From the IMG/VR virus record IMGVR_UViG_3300030102_003782, positions 444 to 24,472 of that record: a DNA stretch of 24,029 nt; one strand, written 5' to 3'. A program made the position numbers and the translations under genes. Under the pieces are notes generated by a model. That model ran no database searches and was not told where the DNA came from. It saw nothing but the letters and a program-made list of their open reading frames with translations. Below, piece by piece: positions 21,117-24,029 of this stretch (the stretch's first letter is position 1; each line of letters starts with the position of its first letter). Source of the stretch: a virus.

Positions 21117-21821
21117 TTACGTTAAGTTTATAGTATAAGTATAAGTTGCGCCAGTCGGCGAAGTGTATTTTGCATTTATAGCTTTGCCAATATAGCTTGT
21201 TGGCAAACCACCATTAGTATTGTCAAATCCCCAAGTAAGTTGAGATTGATCTCCGTTTGCCGCGGTGGCGTAAGTGCCTTGCGTCCTTTCTGTGGAATCA
21301 ATGTTATTTGAAGTGGTAGAAATAGAACCACTACCTGAGTTTACTAAACCTACTCTACTAGTCACAACAGCAGCTTCAGTAGCACTTGTCACCCAACAAG
21401 AAAAAGTTTCTGTGCCGCTGCCGAATCCAGATACACATTTTAGAGTCAAGGCTAATCCTCTGCCAGCAGCGGTGTTAAACGTAAAAGTAAAACTACCAGC
21501 GCTATAACCGCTTACGGCATCAGAATAATTTCCAAAGTCTTGTGAATTATAGCCGTCTGTTATACGCCCGCCTATATATCTTTGCGTAAACCCGGGTAAA
21601 ATGCTTGGATTAAAAGTAACAGTAGCGTATTTAGACCTGCCATAGAACTGCGACATAGATATTTGCGAACCGCTTGAAATCACTCCGCCTAATTTACGAA
21701 AAGCAGCTTCGTTCATGTCTCTAGCTGCTGTAGCCGAAGCGTCTAGTTCTAAATTAATTGATTCTCCTGCGGTGGATCCACCAAGGGATATAGGACCTGA
21801 ACTATTAAGTTGGTCGCTCAT
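21117..21821 (-). CDS. Tail fibre/tip protein with SGxIS-type N-terminal domain (234 aa)
   Basis: The N-terminal 60 residues (SSGPISLGG, 7-15, then RKLGGVISSGSQISMSQFYG, 42-61) match a short domain found in many marine phage tail fibres. There, SSGPIS... and ...ISMSDFYG bracket a small fold. The rest (about 65-234) is beta-rich with Ser, Thr, Gly and Asn, and has Tyr/Phe-rich strands, as expected of a host-recognition or decoration module. No enzyme signature is seen. The start overlaps the S74 fibre stop (ATGA), so both are likely parts of one adhesion apparatus. Confidence 0.6.
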   Translation of the reverse strand: MSDQLNSSGPISLGGSTAGESINLELDASATAARDMNEAAFRKLGGVISSGSQISMSQFYGRSKYATVTFNPSILPGFTQRYIGGRITDGYNSQDFGNYSDAVSGYSAGSFTFTFNTAAGRGLALTLKCVSGFGSGTETFSCWVTSATEAAVVTSRVGLVNSGSGSISTTSNNIDSTERTQGTYATAANGDQSQLTWGFDNTNGGLPTSYIGKAINAKYTSPTGATYTYTINLT

Positions 21822-22873
21822 TTTTTAAGTTCTTCTATTTCTGCTTTTAGTTCCTTGATGCCTTCGATTAACAAAGGCACTAGTTGTTCGTATCTGACTG
21901 CTTTTGTACCGTCAGGTCTAGTTGCACAAGCTTCTGGCAAGATAGCTTCTATTTCTTGAGCCACAACACCCACATCAGACTTACGGACAAAGTAATCGTC
22001 CTCGCCGCCTCTTTCTTTTACAACTTCATCTTTCCAATCAAAATTGTAACCAGAGATAGCTTGTATTTTTTCAATTGAGTTTTCTATTGGATTTAAGTTT
22101 TCTTTTAAACCTATGTCCGAAGAATAGTAAGCTGTAATGTTATTAGTGGCTCTTATTTCGCCAGAAGTTCCTGATCCTGCTGTTCCCACACCTAAACTGT
22201 CTGCTCTTAAATCGTTTGATACAGTTAAATCATCCGCTATGGTTATGTCTTTGTTTCCATCTATTGTTATGACAGGATCTGAGCCAACAGCTGTTCCCGT
22301 GCCTATAATAAAATCGTTTGATGAATCATCTAAAGCAACATAAAAATCTTGAGCATTACCATCAAATACTATTTTAGCGTCTGTTTCTGTTCCATCACCT
22401 AAAGTAAACGTAGGAGTTGTTCCCTCTATACTTAACTGGCTTGTAACAGATAGACCTGAAAAAGCATCTATTACACTTGCTCCAGATCCTGCGCCATCTG
22501 AATATACTACTGCTGTGTCGGTAGGACCTATAGTTACCGTATTTCCTGATCCTTGTTTGATAATTATGTTTTGCGATCCGCTAGTTGCGTTTTCAATAAT
22601 CCAAACTTTAGATACAGTGTTGGGCCCAAGAGTGATGGTGCAGGCAGAATCTAGTGTGCCTGTATATTTTAAATATAAGGATCTGCCGGGGTCAGTAGCA
22701 CCATCAGCTATAGTTGTTGTGTGCGTATCAGCGTTTGTTGTTATGGCTTCTGTGCCGTAGCTAAACGCTTCTGCTATAAGTTCTAAATTAGTGTTGGTAG
22801 ACGTACCCCAAGTACCCGACTCATCACCTGTGGCTATTTCTTTTAGCCTTAAATCATTTACATACGTTGCCAT
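21818..22873 (-). CDS. Tail fibre with C-terminal S74 intramolecular chaperone
   Basis: The N-terminus (NDLRLKEIATGDESGTWGTS, 6-25) is the standard opening of a marine phage fibre family. The middle is beta-rich repeats typical of a trimeric shaft (VSNDLRADSLGVGTAGSGTS). Residues 249-351 form a peptidase S74 domain with SSDIGLKENL (251-260), the self-cleavage Ser-Asp site, and VGVVAQEIEAILPE (301-314), ending in a charged helix that trimerises. S74 domains fold the fibre, then cut themselves off. This fibre is the likely main receptor-binding protein. It sits downstream of the Ala/Gly repeat protein and shares late-operon coupling. Confidence 0.85.
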   Translation of the reverse strand: MATYVNDLRLKEIATGDESGTWGTSTNTNLELIAEAFSYGTEAITTNADTHTTTIADGATDPGRSLYLKYTGTLDSACTITLGPNTVSKVWIIENATSGSQNIIIKQGSGNTVTIGPTDTAVVYSDGAGSGASVIDAFSGLSVTSQLSIEGTTPTFTLGDGTETDAKIVFDGNAQDFYVALDDSSNDFIIGTGTAVGSDPVITIDGNKDITIADDLTVSNDLRADSLGVGTAGSGTSGEIRATNNITAYYSSDIGLKENLNPIENSIEKIQAISGYNFDWKDEVVKERGGEDDYFVRKSDVGVVAQEIEAILPEACATRPDGTKAVRYEQLVPLLIEGIKELKAEIEELKK

Positions 22874-22874
22874 A

Positions 22875-23786
22875 TCATGCTACCTCTTCCCAAGATGGTG
22901 TTTGATTCTCATTTATCTCTGACCAACTCGGAGTTTGTGTGTCTGTAATATTACTATAATTAGGAGTTTGTGTGGTATCAAATTCAAACCAGACTATAAG
23001 ATTCTCGCCTACTTCCCCTGTAGCGGATACCCCGGCTAACGAAACGTTTGCATCGGCATTAGGCGTGACCGTGCCAAGAGCGCTGGTTCCTGCTTGTCCA
23101 GTTAGAGTTAAATTAGCTTTACCTGTTACTGTAGGTGTGCCGAGTGCACTAGTTCCAGCTTGGCCTGTTACGTTTACGTTAGCTTCTGCATCTACTCCAA
23201 CAACAGTTACCGATCCTACAGAAGCAGTTACCGTAGGCAGAGCGACCACGGCTTGTGCGTTTACGCCCGGAGCAGAGAAAGCTGCTGTAGCGCTTTGTCC
23301 TGCTGGCGTGACGTTTGCCTCTGCATCGGTAGCTACCGTGCCTAAAGTAGAAGTGCCTGCTTGACCTGTAACCGTTACATTAGCTTCAGCATCTATAGTA
23401 GGTGTGCCAACAGATCCTGTGGCCGCGAGTCCTGCAACACCAATCTCACCACCAGCAACAATGGCTATTCCGCCTAACGCAGAAGTTCCTGCTTGACCTG
23501 ATGGAACTACGTTAGCTTCAGCGTCGGTGGTTACGCTTACCGAACCTACCGAACCCGCAAGACTTGGTAGAGTTGCTATGGCCTGTGCGTTAACACCAAC
23601 ACCAGCTACCGCTGACGTACCCGCTTGACCGCTTGGTGTTACGTTTGCTTCAGCATCTACACTTATAAGTAGTTGTGTAGGATCAGATAACGAAGCAGTT
23701 GCAGCTACACCTGATATGTCTACTTGTACGGGGGTTCCACCTAATGACGCAAAAGGCGACTGAGAAAAGGCGGATATACCAAACAT
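22875..23786 (-). CDS. Repetitive Ala/Gly/Val-rich virion surface protein (303 aa)
   Basis: The protein is built of short repeats of the form DAEANVxxxGQAGTSALG, about six times between 44 and 237. They alternate with GVNAQA..LP..SVGSV units, and a roughly 62-residue block is duplicated (44-105 and 154-216). Strand-turn repeats with Ala and Gly suggest a fibrous beta-roll or stacked beta structure. The last 35 residues hold three copies of a TQTPxW-like unit (TQTPNYSNI, TQTPSWSEI, NQTPSWEEV), which may be a docking tail. Similar Gln-Thr-Pro-Trp tails occur on cyanophage and marine phage fibres, as I recall. Base composition is richer in GC than the neighbours. No enzymatic residues are seen. 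Confidence 0.65.
   Translation of the reverse strand: MFGISAFSQSPFASLGGTPVQVDISGVAATASLSDPTQLLISVDAEANVTPSGQAGTSAVAGVGVNAQAIATLPSLAGSVGSVSVTTDAEANVVPSGQAGTSALGGIAIVAGGEIGVAGLAATGSVGTPTIDAEANVTVTGQAGTSTLGTVATDAEANVTPAGQSATAAFSAPGVNAQAVVALPTVTASVGSVTVVGVDAEANVNVTGQAGTSALGTPTVTGKANLTLTGQAGTSALGTVTPNADANVSLAGVSATGEVGENLIVWFEFDTTQTPNYSNITDTQTPSWSEINENQTPSWEEVA
22878..22973 (-). repeat. Triplicated QTP-aromatic coding repeat at the gene's 3' end
   Basis: The last about 32 codons of the repetitive protein encode TQTPNYSNI, TQTPSWSEI and NQTPSWEEV. The units are about 9-11 residues apart and similar in DNA as well as protein, which implies recent tandem duplication. Confidence 0.6.
23139..23657 (-). 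repeat. Duplicated 62-residue block within the repetitive protein
   Basis: Codons for residues 44-105 (23472-23657) and 154-216 (23139-23327) encode aligned blocks. Both run DAEANV, GQ, GVNAQA, LP, SVGSV, DAEANV, GQAGTSALG in the same order. The match is strong at protein level, while the intervening 106-153 uses simpler repeats. Confidence 0.6.
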
Positions 23787-23787
23787 G

Positions 23788-24018
23788 TTAGCTCTCCGCT
23801 ATTTCGTTGATGGTTTTAGTTTCGGTTTGTTTGATTTCTACAGACGCAGTAAGTTGTTGTTCAAAGACAGAGAGCGCTGCGGACAATACATCTGTTTGTC
23901 GCATGAGATCTTCTTTTTTCATGCGTAGTTCTTGTATCTGACTCAACAAGTATTTTTGTTGATCGTTAAGATCAGCTACTTCGTAGTCTTTATCGTTTAT
24001 GGTAATCGTGTCTGGCAT
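23788..24018 (-). CDS. Small coiled-coil protein (DUF6447-like)
   Basis: This 76-aa protein starts at ATG 24018 in TAATG overlap with a gene beyond the window. A beta segment MPDTITINDKDYEVADL (1-17) is followed by one long helix (20-60, QKYLLSQIQELRMKKEDLMR) with heptad hydrophobics. The N-terminal text and length resemble DUF6447, a small protein encoded beside tail-fibre genes in marine phages; that match is from memory. It probably acts as a trimeric adaptor or assembly chaperone for the fibres that follow. Confidence 0.55.
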   Translation of the reverse strand: MPDTITINDKDYEVADLNDQQKYLLSQIQELRMKKEDLMRQTDVLSAALSVFEQQLTASVEIKQTETKTINEIAES

Positions 24019-24029
24019 TAGCTACCCTC
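24018..24029 (-). CDS. Last codons of an upstream late gene, cut by the window edge
   Basis: The minus strand at the edge reads GAG GGT AGC TAA, and the A of the TAA is the A of the next ATG. This is the stop/start coupling used elsewhere, so the bases probably end a gene whose product finishes Glu-Gly-Ser. Nothing more can be said. Confidence 0.35.
   Translation of the reverse strand, partial: EGS

Noticed and set aside
24020-24029. The 10-mer GAGGGTAGCT shared by the right edge (minus strand) and 3377-3386, taken as a terminal repeat
   Set aside because: It is short and includes a Shine-Dalgarno-like GAGGG before a TAATG junction; the related GGTAGCTAATG at 3915 shows this is coupling sequence, not a genome end.
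1-24029. tRNA genes, CRISPR arrays, integrase or attachment sites
   Set aside because: None recognised. No clover-leaf, evenly spaced repeat array or recombinase motif was seen by reading, although a covariance-model scan was not possible.

Overview
The window is a 24 kb piece of a tailed double-stranded DNA phage genome. It is AT-rich and tightly packed, with almost every gene joined to the next by ATGA or TAATG stop/start overlaps. The style suggests a podovirus-like phage of a marine, AT-rich Gram-negative host. The grounds are a tail-fibre N-terminus and an S74 chaperone of the kind common in marine phages, a GTA-type 3-TM holin, an M15 endolysin, a gp10-like stabilisation protein and four large Gly/Ala-rich candidate ejection proteins. 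The lineage is inference from recalled protein features. No integrase, tRNA, CRISPR array, insertion sequence or replicative DNA polymerase was seen. Portal, capsid and terminase genes are also absent and would lie outside the window.

Layout. (1) 1-584, minus strand: a gene cut by the window edge and a 95-aa orphan, separated by a 210-bp gap holding TGACAA motifs and a terminator-like hairpin. (2) 670-3378, plus strand: an early operon behind a good sigma-70 promoter (617-644). It holds a mini zinc-finger protein, a RecE-type PD-(D/E)XK exonuclease, a protein with a sigma region 4-like helix-turn-helix (HTH), and small unknowns. (3) 3379-3447: a convergent gap filled by two interlocking stems (a possible pseudoknot) and a third hairpin. 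(4) 3448-4658, minus strand: a Sak4-like RecA-fold annealase and a DUF669-type ssDNA-binding protein with an SSB-like tail. (5) 4659-4740: a divergent control region with a dyad. (6) 4741-9482, plus strand: an HTH regulator, a primase-polymerase/helicase, a small SET-domain protein, a PD-(D/E)XK-like protein and an orphan C5 cytosine methyltransferase. (7) 9475-24029, minus strand: the late operon, read from the right. In that order it holds tail-fibre genes, a lysis cassette, an embedded QxK nuclease, the gp10-like protein and the candidate ejection proteins. It meets the methyltransferase gene tail to tail with an 8-bp overlap.

The genes form a coherent programme. The exonuclease, annealase and SSB make a recombination module for replication and repair, and the primase-helicase starts replication on a polymerase encoded elsewhere. 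The methyltransferase and SET protein may modify DNA or host proteins. The late operon builds tail fibres, lyses the cell and supplies the genome-delivery proteins. The least conventional parts are the interlocked stems at 3373-3407, the SET-nuclease-methyltransferase cassette, the sigma-like HTH protein and the nuclease gene inside the late operon.
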